Shown: piece after piece, positions 52,685 through 61,478 of the stretch | Position numbering within the stretch: the stretch's first letter is position 1 | Layout of the letters: every line of letters begins with the position of its first letter | DNA from: Thaumasiovibrio sp043421945 | GTDB taxonomy: Bacteria > Pseudomonadota > Gammaproteobacteria > Enterobacterales > Vibrionaceae | Length of the DNA stretch: 64,000 nt | Direction of reading: 5' to 3' | NCBI GenBank assembly: GCA_043421945.1 | Contig: JBHOGO010000012.1 | Span: 1 to 64,000 of the forward strand | Notes under the pieces: model-generated | Database searches by the model: none | The model's input: only the letters and a program-made list of their open reading frames with translations | What the model was told of the DNA's origin: nothing | Translations under genes and position numbers: made by a program

Positions 52685-54175
52685 TTAATATCCTCGTGGT
52701 TGCGGCGTGCCAAACGCGGTCTGCTCAGCCGTTGTATTTAGGCCCATCACCTGCTCTTGCAGGGGATTCGTGGTGATGGTTTCGTAACGTTGGTTGTTTG
52801 CGCTATCGATGACGGGGGCCTGCGCCACGTCATAATTCGCGATGCCTTCTGCATCGAGCGGAAACCCTTCGAGAAAAACAATGTTGACGATATTCCCAGG
52901 GTTGAGCTCAACAATGGGGTGATACAGATTAGCGAGCTTAATGTAATAATCCGCCAGTTTTGAGCCCACCGATTCCGTCGCGTTGCCGAGCATATTCAGC
53001 GCGGCATCATCACTATTGATCGTTGCGGTCGAGCCGAGCGCGGAGGTTGAGGTGGTTTGCGCCATCGCTTTACCCGTTTCACCAAGCCCAGTTAAGATCC
53101 CTGACACCCCCGCCATTTGAATGATTTTGCCGTTTTTCAAAATGGTGGTGCCGCGGATCCCGTTGCGACCAAAATTGAACACGGTGCCTTTCACGGCAAC
53201 ATCCACAATCTCATCATCCTCATAAATACAGCTCAGGCGGTTGGTTCGGACAATACCGCGGCTGGACGATATCTCGCCATGCGCCGCACCGGTGACCGTA
53301 CAATTGTTGAGTCGTGAGGGCTTCCCGTTGGGCAACACGCCAGCATTCACGGTTTGAAACACCATGGGCACGGTGTTGCTTTGCCCGAGCGCGCCAGCAT
53401 CCGCATCCGCCCCGCCCGTGACCACCGCCGTGACAAATGTGCCGGTGGGCACGTAATTTTCGATGGTGCGGCGACCTTGCTCAGCATCGTCTTCATCCCA
53501 AACGAAGCTAAAGCTGTCGATGCCATCGTTGCGAAACGGTGATTCGGAAGGGGATTGGTACGTGAAGTCCTTCGCTTGCGGATTGTCATACGATTGAGGT
53601 TGGGGGCGCGGCGGTATGTGATAGCGCGTATTAAACGGCACGGTCGTTGGCGTGCCCGCATCACTTTGCAACGGTACATAGGGGATGGCCGGTTGCTCGC
53701 CGTCAATGGGGGTGCTTGCTCCGTCAATCACCGCGGGCACCGCTTCGGTCACATTGTTTTTTAACGCTTCAAAGCGATCGTAAAGTTTATTTTCAAACCT
53801 CTCTTGTCGCTCACTTTGCGAAGACGTGAAATGCTCTTGATGCGCTTCCATTTCAGCGAGCATTTTTTCCATTCGGCCCAGCAGCTTGATTTGTTCATCG
53901 AGCTCGGCTTGCTGCGCCGACAACGCCGACTGGTTGTCTTTTTCCGTAAAGCCAACATCGATGATGGATCCAAACTCAATCACCGTTTCGGAAGCCGCTA
54001 CCGCCTCGCTCCCACGCAAATAGCGGTAGCTGATGGTGCCAATCATTAACAACACCGCCAACCCCGACAGCGTGATCAGTAAGTTTCGTTTACGGGTCTG
54101 CACATTTAACGCGACGCCCTCTTCGAGTGCCCCATCATGGTCCCGAAACCACCGTTTTAACCAAGACATTTTCAT
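52685..54175 (-). CDS. traB: TraB, envelope-spanning core protein (VirB10 family)
   Basis: 496 residues (F: 475). One inner-membrane helix (about 33-50), a coiled coil (about 75-140, ELDEQIKLLGRMEKMLAEME), a proline-rich spacer (RYHIPPRPQPQSYDNPQAKD) and a C-terminal VirB10-type beta domain (TGTFVTAVVTGGADADAG; RNGIRGTTILKNGKIIQM). It spans the envelope and links the TraC/TraD motors to the TraV/TraK ring. It overlaps traK by 4 bases. Confidence 0.93.
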   Translation of the reverse strand: MKMSWLKRWFRDHDGALEEGVALNVQTRKRNLLITLSGLAVLLMIGTISYRYLRGSEAVAASETVIEFGSIIDVGFTEKDNQSALSAQQAELDEQIKLLGRMEKMLAEMEAHQEHFTSSQSERQERFENKLYDRFEALKNNVTEAVPAVIDGASTPIDGEQPAIPYVPLQSDAGTPTTVPFNTRYHIPPRPQPQSYDNPQAKDFTYQSPSESPFRNDGIDSFSFVWDEDDAEQGRRTIENYVPTGTFVTAVVTGGADADAGALGQSNTVPMVFQTVNAGVLPNGKPSRLNNCTVTGAAHGEISSSRGIVRTNRLSCIYEDDEIVDVAVKGTVFNFGRNGIRGTTILKNGKIIQMAGVSGILTGLGETGKAMAQTTSTSALGSTATINSDDAALNMLGNATESVGSKLADYYIKLANLYHPIVELNPGNIVNIVFLEGFPLDAEGIANYDVAQAPVIDSANNQRYETITTNPLQEQVMGLNTTAEQTAFGTPQPRGY

Positions 54176-54912
54176 CGCGGCGCCCCTCCCGTTGTGAGAT
54201 ATAGCGTGGTGGATTGCTTAGGCGCTAAGGTGTAACTATCAAGTGCAGCGCTTCGCGCGCTGAGTGAATAAAAGTACGCATTCGTCAGATGCGCCGTGTC
54301 GCTGCCTTGGTTCGTGACGGTGTAAATAATGCCGCTGAATCGTCGTCCAACCAGTGCGACGACCGGCACCACGGCAATTTCACCAATGTCCGTCGGCAAT
54401 GTGCTGGGATCAATCGGATGGGCCGTAAACCCACTGATTAGTGTGCCGTCGCGTTGGTAGTGCATCATCGCTTTTGTAAACAAGGCCAACTTGGTTGGGT
54501 AGTCAAAATTTTCATCGAATATCGACGGCTCAGCGTGTTGATTTTGAACCGAGACTAATTCAACCACCGCGGCAGGGATGGGTTTAGGGTTCACAAAGAG
54601 AGCGACATTACGCCCGTTGACGGTCGAGATATGGATGGAAAATGGGAGGTTCACATTGGTTTTTAGGGTCACCGAGCCCGATTTATCACTTTTGTTCGCT
54701 TGTGTGGTACAAAAACCAACCGGACATACGACACTGTTAATTCGGTCATCTTTCACCACCAGTCGGTTGAGGTTCAAACTGGATAGAGGAATCGACAAGG
54801 TGTCATTATCACTAAAGGTATAAGTTTGGGCGGGGACGGTATTCGCACGAAGCGGCGCCGTCATTACAGCCAATAGCGCCAGCAACATCCATCGAACAGG
54901 TACATCATTCAT
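54172..54912 (-). CDS. traK: TraK, secretin-like core protein (VirB9 role)
   Basis: 246 residues (F: 242). Signal peptide ending in PLRA or RANT, then strands typical of TraK (QTYTFSDNDTLSIPLSSLNL; RLVVKDDRINSVVCPVGFC; GSVTLKTNVNLPFSIHISTV). It forms the outer-membrane ring with TraV and TraB. It overlaps traE by 8 bases and traB by 4. Confidence 0.9.
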   Translation of the reverse strand: MNDVPVRWMLLALLAVMTAPLRANTVPAQTYTFSDNDTLSIPLSSLNLNRLVVKDDRINSVVCPVGFCTTQANKSDKSGSVTLKTNVNLPFSIHISTVNGRNVALFVNPKPIPAAVVELVSVQNQHAEPSIFDENFDYPTKLALFTKAMMHYQRDGTLISGFTAHPIDPSTLPTDIGEIAVVPVVALVGRRFSGIIYTVTNQGSDTAHLTNAYFYSLSARSAALDSYTLAPKQSTTLYLTTGGAPR

Positions 54913-55465
54913 GATCTATCTCCTGTTTAATCGCTAACAGCGATAACTCAGCGTCATAGTGCAATTGCAATAAGTAGCTGACGGGCTCAGGATCCAGTGC
55001 TCGACGTGCAATGCTTTTATGCAACGTGCCCTTCACCCTCGTGATGAGCTGAGCAGCATCGACCTCGATGCTGTCGATGTCGAGATGACTGCTGACATTG
55101 TTTTTGCGAATAAACGCACTTTCACTGACCAGAGCCGGTTGAATTTGAGACCACGCCGCTTCATCGACATACTCTAAAAACACCCCAAACCGCCGCTCAA
55201 CATTGGCAGGCGTCACGTTAAAACGTTGAGAGACAATCCATTCCGCCATCATGGTTAAATACGGTGTGTCGATTTGGTGGTTGGACACGGTAAAAGCAGA
55301 TGAAATGACGGGCGGCACCACCGTGCGGCTTTGCGACTGGGATAAAAAATAGAGCCCGACCCCCAAGATACCGTTACATACCATGGCTAAAACAAACCCT
55401 ACCGCCAGAAAGAGGTTCAGCGAGTGGGCAAGTCGTGTCGTCATTTCTCTGTTTTGTTCGAGCAT
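54905..55465 (-). CDS. traE: TraE, inner-membrane pilus assembly protein (VirB5/VirB8-like role)
   Basis: 186 residues (F: 188). One membrane helix near the N-terminus (FLAVGFVLAMVCNGILGVGL), then the conserved PPVISSAFTVSNHQIDTPYL and YLTMMAEWIVSQRFNVTPAN segments. It is needed for pilus formation and is thought to link inner-membrane parts to the core. Its start shares one base with the traL stop. Confidence 0.9.
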   Translation of the reverse strand: MLEQNREMTTRLAHSLNLFLAVGFVLAMVCNGILGVGLYFLSQSQSRTVVPPVISSAFTVSNHQIDTPYLTMMAEWIVSQRFNVTPANVERRFGVFLEYVDEAAWSQIQPALVSESAFIRKNNVSSHLDIDSIEVDAAQLITRVKGTLHKSIARRALDPEPVSYLLQLHYDAELSLLAIKQEIDHE

Positions 55466-55770
55466 TAGCGTATCCAGAATCGTTTTTCAGCGGGAGGCGT
55501 TCGCTTGAAAATGGATGAAGAGAACCAGTCGGCGCCCCACCAATAGCCAACAAGCTGAACGATGTTGTCACCGAATTGTTTTTTGATGGTTCGAAGGCCC
55601 ATGAACCACGCCGTACTGACGATAAAGGCCATAATTTGGTAGCGCATAGCAAAAAAGAGTAAGAACAAAAATAAGGCGGGTAACACTTCGTCGCGCGGTA
55701 ATCCCACCATGGTTTTGCCTTTGTTCAAGTACTTCGGGATTTGAAACAGAAATTGCTGATTATCATTCAT
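55465..55770 (-). CDS. traL: TraL, inner-membrane pilus assembly protein
   Basis: 101 residues from the ATG at 55770 (MNDNQQFLFQIPKYLNKGKT), nearer the F length (91) than the start 9 bases upstream. Two hydrophobic segments (about 28-45 and 49-65) and the conserved VGLPRDEVLPAL fit VirB3-like TraL. It lies 39 bases after traA. Confidence 0.9.
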   Translation of the reverse strand: MNDNQQFLFQIPKYLNKGKTMVGLPRDEVLPALFLFLLFFAMRYQIMAFIVSTAWFMGLRTIKKQFGDNIVQLVGYWWGADWFSSSIFKRTPPAEKRFWIR

Positions 55771-55809
55771 GATCGGCACAGAAAGGGGCTTTCACCCCCC
55801 TCCCCTGAG

Positions 55810-56133
55810 CTAGACAAAAATCATCGGTGTGATGACATTCCAGAAGATGACACCAACGGCAAATCCGCCGATCGCACCTACCCAGTTTTTGGACATAAAG
55901 CCGAAGACCAACGCACCAATTCCCCCCAGCGCAAGGATCGCCATTTCGACACCTGAGCCTGTACCGGCGGTGTCTTTAATATCGGTTTTTGCCGCCGTAA
56001 ATAGATCAGCCGCCGCCGCCAAGTTGGGCATCAGTAATGTCAATGCGCCTATCGCAACAAGCACAGTAATTAATAAAAGACCCGGGTTCGAGCGTGAATT
56101 TGATTTTGGTAAAACAGGTGTGAACACTTTCAT
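55810..56133 (-). CDS. traA: TraA, F-type propilin
   Basis: 107 residues. A long leader of about 40 residues ends in LAAAA; cleavage before ADLF gives a pilin of about 67 residues, close to mature F pilin (70). The mature part has two hydrophobic helices (MAILALGGIGALVFGFM and IGGFAVGVIFWNVITPMIFV) separated by a short basic loop, as in F pilin. It is the first gene of the transfer operon. traQ and traX, which assist F pilin maturation, are not in the window. Confidence 0.93.
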   Translation of the reverse strand: MKVFTPVLPKSNSRSNPGLLLITVLVAIGALTLLMPNLAAAADLFTAAKTDIKDTAGTGSGVEMAILALGGIGALVFGFMSKNWVGAIGGFAVGVIFWNVITPMIFV

Positions 56134-56781
56134 AATAATGCCTTAAATATCAAAGAGTTTAAAGGTGTTACATGGTGTGCATTCCGTGAATATAAACTGA
56201 AAAGAAATTTATTTTATATAGGCGGAACAAACACCTCCTTCGAAATTTCATTTATCAGGATCAATCACCATCATTTGATTAAAAACTCACGCTTGGCTTA
56301 TATACATTAACTCTCTTACAAACAACAAAAAGGGAAAAAGCGAAAGTGTAAATTAAAATTAAATAAAAGTTCAGGACCGGTATATAACGTCTCATATCAA
56401 GGTGAAGTTGTACATAGCCTGAACGAAGGAAAAAACTTTATTGATCTTTAACATAATTAAAGTGACTAATTTTATTAATAATTAACAAAAACAAAACTCA
56501 ATTCATTTTTATTAATTGAGACACTGCCCCAAAATAATTAGATTAATAAAAGCAAATGCCTAGAAAAATATAACCCAACACAATCATTCACTTACACTAT
56601 GTTAAAAATTAGTTAAGCCATATAACTGATATGTATATTTATATCGACCTGACAAGCATAGAGGAAGCATTACATTCACCATGCCAATGAATGCAATTTC
56701 AACGGGGTCTATAAAGGAGTAAACAGTAGAAAAAAAGTAAATCTCTTTACTTATTAGTGAGTTAATAACTGGGGTAATGTT
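56134..56781. other. AT-rich region upstream of the transfer operon
   Basis: No gene is supported in these 648 bases. It must contain the promoter for traA and may contain regulator sites. I could not identify a clear promoter, a JUMPStart element or strong hairpins by eye. Confidence 0.5.
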
Positions 56782-57237
56782 TTATTTCACCTTTTCGGTA
56801 TTATTAAAATCAATACGAGCTTTTTTATGGGTAACAGGTACGTTATTAATACGCCCGCAGTTGAGGGTAGCGGGCTCAAAAAGGCTGAGTCCACGGGGTG
56901 ATAATCGAAAGTAAAAAACGGCATAACCGCGACGGTAATTACGGCCTAATTCTTCTCTTCCGTCCTGATTGATGATCAGTCGTCGAACAAAACCCGCCTC
57001 TACCAACATTTTAACTGCATGATACGCACTCGATTTTGGCGGCTCATGCTTGAAGAGTTTTCTTAATCCTTTTGATTCGAAATAAACACCATGGTCAGAG
57101 TAATAACGGGGAACGCGGCTTTCATCTTCGTCAAGATGACAAAACCATAAAATGTGCAGCCATTGAAAACAAAGTGACTGATGGGGTAATGTCGTTAACC
57201 AGTGCAAACTATCTGTTCTGTTCTTTAAAGAGATCAT
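56782..57237 (-). CDS. Winged-helix-like protein, candidate transfer regulator
   Basis: 151 residues. The central part (PPKSSAYHAVKMLVEAGFVR, then YRRGYAVFYFRLSPRGLSLF) has the recognition-helix-plus-wing pattern of winged helix-turn-helix proteins. The first 45 residues are rich in Trp, His and Cys (HWLTTLPHQSLCFQWLHILW). It stands 650 bases upstream of traA on the same strand, where F-type plasmids keep their tra regulators, but it is not traJ by sequence. A regulatory role is inferred. Confidence 0.55.
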   Translation of the reverse strand: MISLKNRTDSLHWLTTLPHQSLCFQWLHILWFCHLDEDESRVPRYYSDHGVYFESKGLRKLFKHEPPKSSAYHAVKMLVEAGFVRRLIINQDGREELGRNYRRGYAVFYFRLSPRGLSLFEPATLNCGRINNVPVTHKKARIDFNNTEKVK

Positions 57238-57429
57238 GATGGATTCCGAACAATTTTCACAACATTAATTAATGATAAACGCGTTAACGCAGGGCGCCAA
57301 TCAATTGTTAGTCGATCAATGTCTATTAAAAAGAAGAAAATGACCAATATATGACAACAATTGATACATACAATAGGGGATATTGCTCTAAATAACTTGA
57401 CCAGCGCTATCGCTCGGCAGACGCTCAAA

Positions 57430-57485
57430 AAATAGAAATGGTAGGCAACGCATTTAAGCGTTGTGTTTGTCTACCTATTCTATTT
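57430..57485. terminator. Long inverted repeat between two minus-strand genes
   Basis: The outer arms AAATAGAAATGGTAG and CTACCTATTCTATTT pair with few mismatches, and inner arms GCAACGC and GCGTTG add a second stem. A-runs and T-runs at the edges suit a terminator in both directions. The AACGC/GCGTT core also recalls attC, but the end boxes are absent. Confidence 0.45.
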
Positions 57486-57548
57486 CTTGCGCGCCCATAA
57501 TACGGAGTTCGAAAATTTGCTTGCCGAACGAAAAGTAAGAAGGGTTGC

Positions 57549-57824
57549 TTAGCTTTCGGAAGATTCGATGATATTCAAAGACGAAACTAACTCATAGCGC
57601 TCACCACTGCTAAACAGTCCTCGACTAAATCGCTGTTTGCGGTAAGTACGTCTGCACGAATTAGCAAGCATTATGGTGCACACTACGCTACCGACGAACT
57701 GCTTGTCATTATCATCAAGTGGGTCTAGTAACCCGTCTTCCACGGCTCGCTCTAGGATTGGACCAAAAATCAATAGAGGTGAATCACCAGTCGTCATTGT
57801 CAGTATTACAGCTTTGAAAATCAT
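57549..57824 (-). CDS. Small hypothetical protein
   Basis: 91 residues, ATG at 57824, no clear ribosome site. A hydrophobic first third (IFKAVILTMTTGDSPLLIFG) is followed by an acidic and then basic stretch (CRRTYRKQRFSRGLF). I recognise no family. It is divergent from the SIR2 gene 200 bases away and could regulate it or be spurious. Confidence 0.35.
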   Translation of the reverse strand: MIFKAVILTMTTGDSPLLIFGPILERAVEDGLLDPLDDNDKQFVGSVVCTIMLANSCRRTYRKQRFSRGLFSSGERYELVSSLNIIESSES

Positions 57825-58021
57825 ACACTAGTTAGTAATTTGACCTGTTTCTTCTAAACAGTGTCGGGTCTAGGAAACTAGAGCTTAACAATCAGAGCTA
57901 AAAACACATGCATACTTCCAGTTTTTTAAGTTCAAAGAACTCAAAAAAAAAATGCTTAAAGCTTAATTGTCAAAATCTGAAGGTATATGATGAAGCTAAA
58001 TCACTAAAAAAATTAGATTAA

Positions 58022-59104
58022 ATGCAATTTGTAAAAAACGGGCCAAATGTGCCTGAAAAATTACTACAAGCGCATGAGGAAGGTAGAGTCGTCTTCTTTT
58101 GTGGGGCTGGAATATCATTTCCAGCAGGCTTACCCGGCTTTGGTTATTTGGTAAGAAACTTATATAACGAGGTAGGTGTTCAACCAGATCAAGTTCAGGA
58201 ACAAGCACTGAAGAATAGTCAATTCGACACCGCAGTGTCATTGTTAGAATCGATAACTCCCACAAAGGATTGGAGAAGGGATATAAGAAAAAAACTATCT
58301 CAGCTCCTAACGCCTAACTATACAAGTCCCAAAGCAACTCAAACTCACAGGTCATTGTTGAGGTTGTCAGTAACTTCAGAAAACAAAATGAGGTTGATAA
58401 CAACTAACTTCGATAGAGTTTTTCAGCAAGCAGCTAAAGAAGAAGCTGTAAAATTGAAGGAATACTCAGCACCTCTATTACCGGTTCCTAAAAATCGTTG
58501 GGACGGGTTGGTATACTTGCATGGATTGCTTCCTGAAGATACAGGTGGGCATGGTTTAGACCATTTAGTTATCTCTAGTGGCGACTTTGGCTTAGCTTAC
58601 TTAACAGAACGTTGGGCAGCCAGGTTTGTTAGTGAATTATTTAGGACTTACACCGTCTGCTTTATCGGTTATAGCTTAAACGATCCCGTTTTGAGATACA
58701 TGATGGATGCTCTTGCTGCGGATAAACAACTTGGTGAGTCACCACCAGAAATGTACGCTTTCGGGAACTATAAGGCTAATGAGTACGAAAAGGAAAAGAG
58801 GAACTGGCTAGCGAAGAACGTCACTCCTGTTTTGTACAAGAATCATCACAATCATTATTACTTACATGAGACTCTATCAAAATGGGCTGATACATATAGA
58901 GATGGATTAAGTGGAAAAGAGCAAATTGTTGTAACTACAGCCTACACTAACCCAATGCAGTCCGATGTACATAACGACTATGCAAAAAGGCTTGCATGGG
59001 CTTTGAGTGATCCTACTGGTATACCAGCTAAAACATTCGCTGAACTAAACCCAGCACCACCTATTTCTTGGTTAAAGGTATTAGAGGAGATAGGTCTATC
59101 GTAA
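58022..59104 (+). pseudogene. SIR2-domain defence-type gene, 5' part, cut by IS66
   Basis: 360 residues. The SIR2-like NAD-binding fold is clear: FFCGAGISFPAGLPGF (residues about 28-43), TTNFDRVF (TNFD motif), YLHG with the catalytic His, and FIGYSLNDP. Such SIR2 domains in large bacterial proteins degrade NAD when phage is sensed (for example DSR1, DSR2, ThsA). The last residues EEIGLS run into a TAA supplied by the IS66 end, and the rest of the gene continues in frame at 61479. The truncated product keeps the SIR2 domain but loses the long sensor part, so it is either inert or unregulated. Confidence 0.85.
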
Positions 59105-59132
59105 GCGCACCACGATCCCACGTGGCGCGCTT

Positions 59133-60662
59133 TTAATATGAGAAGTTCCAGGGAAGTAATGAGTCGATGTCGGGGTTAGGTTTGGCTAGCTCTTTCAAGC
59201 AATGAACCAAGTAGTTATAAAGAATTAGGTCATTCGCCTTGGCTGTCTCGATGATGCTGTAAAGCATTGCACTTGCATTGGCACCTCGTGAGTTATCTGA
59301 AAATAACCAATTTTTTCGGCCAATGACCAGCGGTTTAATTGCGCGTTCAGCACGGTTATTGTCTATCGATAAGTGACCATCATCGATATAGCGAATCAGC
59401 TTCGCCCATTGTCCAAGCGTGTATTTTATCGCTTTACCCAGCGGGCTAGACGCTATCACTTGTTGAGTTGTCATCCACTCGTACAACTCATCCAGTATAG
59501 GCTTGGCATGCAGTTGACGTTCTGCTTTTCGTGTCTCGACAGACGCACCTTTTAAGCGTGATTCTATCCCATAGAGTTTCTGGATTTTGGCCAGCGCTTT
59601 ATCTGCTTTGCCTGACTTACCTTTACCTTGAACCTTCTTAGCATCCATGAACTTACGCCGTGCATGCGCCATGCAACCAACATTGGTGACTTGGTGAAGG
59701 CCGTCATAGACACCATAACCATCGGTTTGCAGATAACCACTGTAATCACCCAAGAAGGCAACAGGGCACGCCCTCGCGCGACTGTTTTGATAGTCGTACA
59801 AGGCGATATTTTTCACGTTGGGGAGTGCGGCATCTGGCGAGTCTGCGCCCGAGCAGTAAAGCCACATATAGCACTGTTTGTCTTCCTTGAGGACATTGAG
59901 CGGCGTTTCATCCGCCTGAACCACCACTTGTTGAAGTAGGTGCTCTTTCAAGGCCGCATACAGCGGAGCGAACTTCTCGCTGGCTTGGATGACCCACCTT
60001 GCCATCGTGGTACGTGATAACTCGATACCTGACTGGGTAAACAGCGATTCTTGACGGTAAAGTGGCATTGCGTATTGGTATTTGCCAAGGATGATATTGG
60101 CAAGCAAGCTTTCTGTCGCGAAGCTTTTAGGGATAATGCTTTGCGGCGCTGGCTTTTGAACGATGCGGCTTTTGTCTTCTGTTTGCTCGCACTGACGACA
60201 CGCATATTTAGGGCGAACATATTCCAGCACTTTGAGTACGGCTGGTGTGAACTCCAGTTTTTCACTGCGGTCTTCACCGATTTTATGCAGGTTATGATTG
60301 CAGCAAGCGCACTGCTTTTCATGGTCGTCTAAGTCGAGTTCGATAACCTCACGAGGCAAGGTCTTTGGAAGTGGCTTGCGCTTACCACGTTTCTTCGTTG
60401 TGGTGGTTGTCGTGACCTCAACCTCATCTTCCTTAGCGGCTTCACATTCCACTTCGTTGAAGAGGTCACCTTGAGATTCATCGTAAGGCTTTAACGCCTC
60501 CGAGCGTTTAGCGAACTGGCGGTCGAAGGCAAGCTTGAGCTGTTCAAGTAGCGACTGGCGCTCTTGTTTCCATTGGCTTTCTGACGCCATCAGCGCTTTC
60601 ACCATCGCTTGTAGCTCGGCAACATCTTGGCTTTCTGGGTTGATATTTGGCGTCTTTTTCAT
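59133..60662 (-). CDS. tnpC: IS66 transposase TnpC
   Basis: 509 residues, full length. N-terminal leucine-zipper-like helix (QAMVKALMASESQWKQERQS), a zinc finger (CACCNHNLHKIG; YACRQCEQTE), then the DDE domain with VVQADETPLNV, LQTDGYGVYDGL and a C-terminal Glu in DNNRAERAIKPLVIGRKNW. The end is the IS66_C domain. It is the catalytic subunit; all parts look intact. Confidence 0.95.
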   Translation of the reverse strand: MKKTPNINPESQDVAELQAMVKALMASESQWKQERQSLLEQLKLAFDRQFAKRSEALKPYDESQGDLFNEVECEAAKEDEVEVTTTTTTKKRGKRKPLPKTLPREVIELDLDDHEKQCACCNHNLHKIGEDRSEKLEFTPAVLKVLEYVRPKYACRQCEQTEDKSRIVQKPAPQSIIPKSFATESLLANIILGKYQYAMPLYRQESLFTQSGIELSRTTMARWVIQASEKFAPLYAALKEHLLQQVVVQADETPLNVLKEDKQCYMWLYCSGADSPDAALPNVKNIALYDYQNSRARACPVAFLGDYSGYLQTDGYGVYDGLHQVTNVGCMAHARRKFMDAKKVQGKGKSGKADKALAKIQKLYGIESRLKGASVETRKAERQLHAKPILDELYEWMTTQQVIASSPLGKAIKYTLGQWAKLIRYIDDGHLSIDNNRAERAIKPLVIGRKNWLFSDNSRGANASAMLYSIIETAKANDLILYNYLVHCLKELAKPNPDIDSLLPWNFSY

Positions 60663-60721
60663 GGCATTTATTATACTAAAATCATGCCGTTAACGCTTGG
60701 TGGATAAGGCTTTATTATCGT

Positions 60722-61075
60722 TTAAGTCATTGTAAAATCGTTTATTCGCACGGGTTTATGGCCGATAATCGTGAAGCCTGAAAGCAGTCTATCAAGCTCA
60801 AATTGAGTCAGGGTAAACACCTCATTTTTCTCTTTTGTAGGCCACTTATACTTGGCTTTTTCGAGGCGTTTGTACCAAAGAGCAAAGCCTGTTTTATCCC
60901 AGTACAACACCTTGATTTTGTCGCGCTGTTTGTTGGTGAACAGGAACAGTGCGCCACTTCCCAAAGGCAAGTCGGTGTCACTTTCGATAATCGCCGCGAG
61001 GCCGTTGATGGACTTTCTAAAATCGACACTCTCATGATATAGATAAATCTCTGGAGCACTGAGCATGTGTTTCAT
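60722..61075 (-). CDS. tnpB: IS66 accessory protein TnpB
   Basis: 117 residues, with the family pattern IYLYHESVDFRKSINGLAAI, GALFLFTNKQRDKIKVLYWD and TGFALWYKRLEKAKYKWP. It is required for IS66 transposition, though its biochemical role is not settled. It overlaps tnpA by 4 bases. This is the IS66 TnpB, not the RNA-guided nuclease of the same name. Confidence 0.95.
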   Translation of the reverse strand: MKHMLSAPEIYLYHESVDFRKSINGLAAIIESDTDLPLGSGALFLFTNKQRDKIKVLYWDKTGFALWYKRLEKAKYKWPTKEKNEVFTLTQFELDRLLSGFTIIGHKPVRINDFTMT

Positions 61076-61389
61076 GAGAGCGCGCCGATGAGTTCTGCCA
61101 GATAGACTGCTGGCGTGCCTTGGGGGATGCTAAGTTCAACATCATTGACTAGCAACATCATGTTAGCCGTTGCTACTTGAGCTTGATACTTTGTTGTCTT
61201 TTCGACGACTTCAGCTCTGACAAATCCAACTGGCGTTGGTCGTATTGCGGTTTGAAGTTGGCGCCGTTTGGCGAAGAATGTCGATAAACTCAGTCCGTGC
61301 TGTTCGCAAAAAACGCGTTGAGTAATATTGCTACTTTCATATTGTTCTAAGAGAGCTTGCCATTCTTGGTTAGAACGTCGTTTTGCCAT
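61072..61389 (-). CDS. tnpA: IS66 accessory protein TnpA
   Basis: 105 residues: a helix-turn-helix N-terminal half (EWQALLEQYESSNITQRVFC, LSLSTFFAKRRQL) and a short beta-rich tail (MLLVNDVELSIPQGTPAVYL). It probably binds the IS ends. It is the first gene of the IS66 operon. Confidence 0.92.
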   Translation of the reverse strand: MAKRRSNQEWQALLEQYESSNITQRVFCEQHGLSLSTFFAKRRQLQTAIRPTPVGFVRAEVVEKTTKYQAQVATANMMLLVNDVELSIPQGTPAVYLAELIGALS

Positions 61390-61478
61390 TATAAAATCTC
61401 CTTTTGGTTGGAGACTTGATCTTATTATTGGTGCTTGGCGATTAGAATGCGGGGTTTATGATGCGCTTACGGTCTATC

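Larger units (their letters stand above)
59101..61470 (-). mobile_element. IS66-family insertion sequence, complete
   Basis: 2370 bases with ends GTAAGCGCACCA (left) and, read inward from the right, GTAAGCGCATCA. It is flanked by an 8-bp duplication GGTCTATC (59093-59100 and 61471-61478), the size typical of IS66. It carries the three genes tnpA, tnpB and tnpC, all on the minus strand. Confidence 0.95.

Noticed and set aside
57430..57485. Inverted repeat with AACGC/GCGTT as another attC
   Set aside because: The end boxes and the asymmetric bulges of attC are missing; the edges fit a terminator better.
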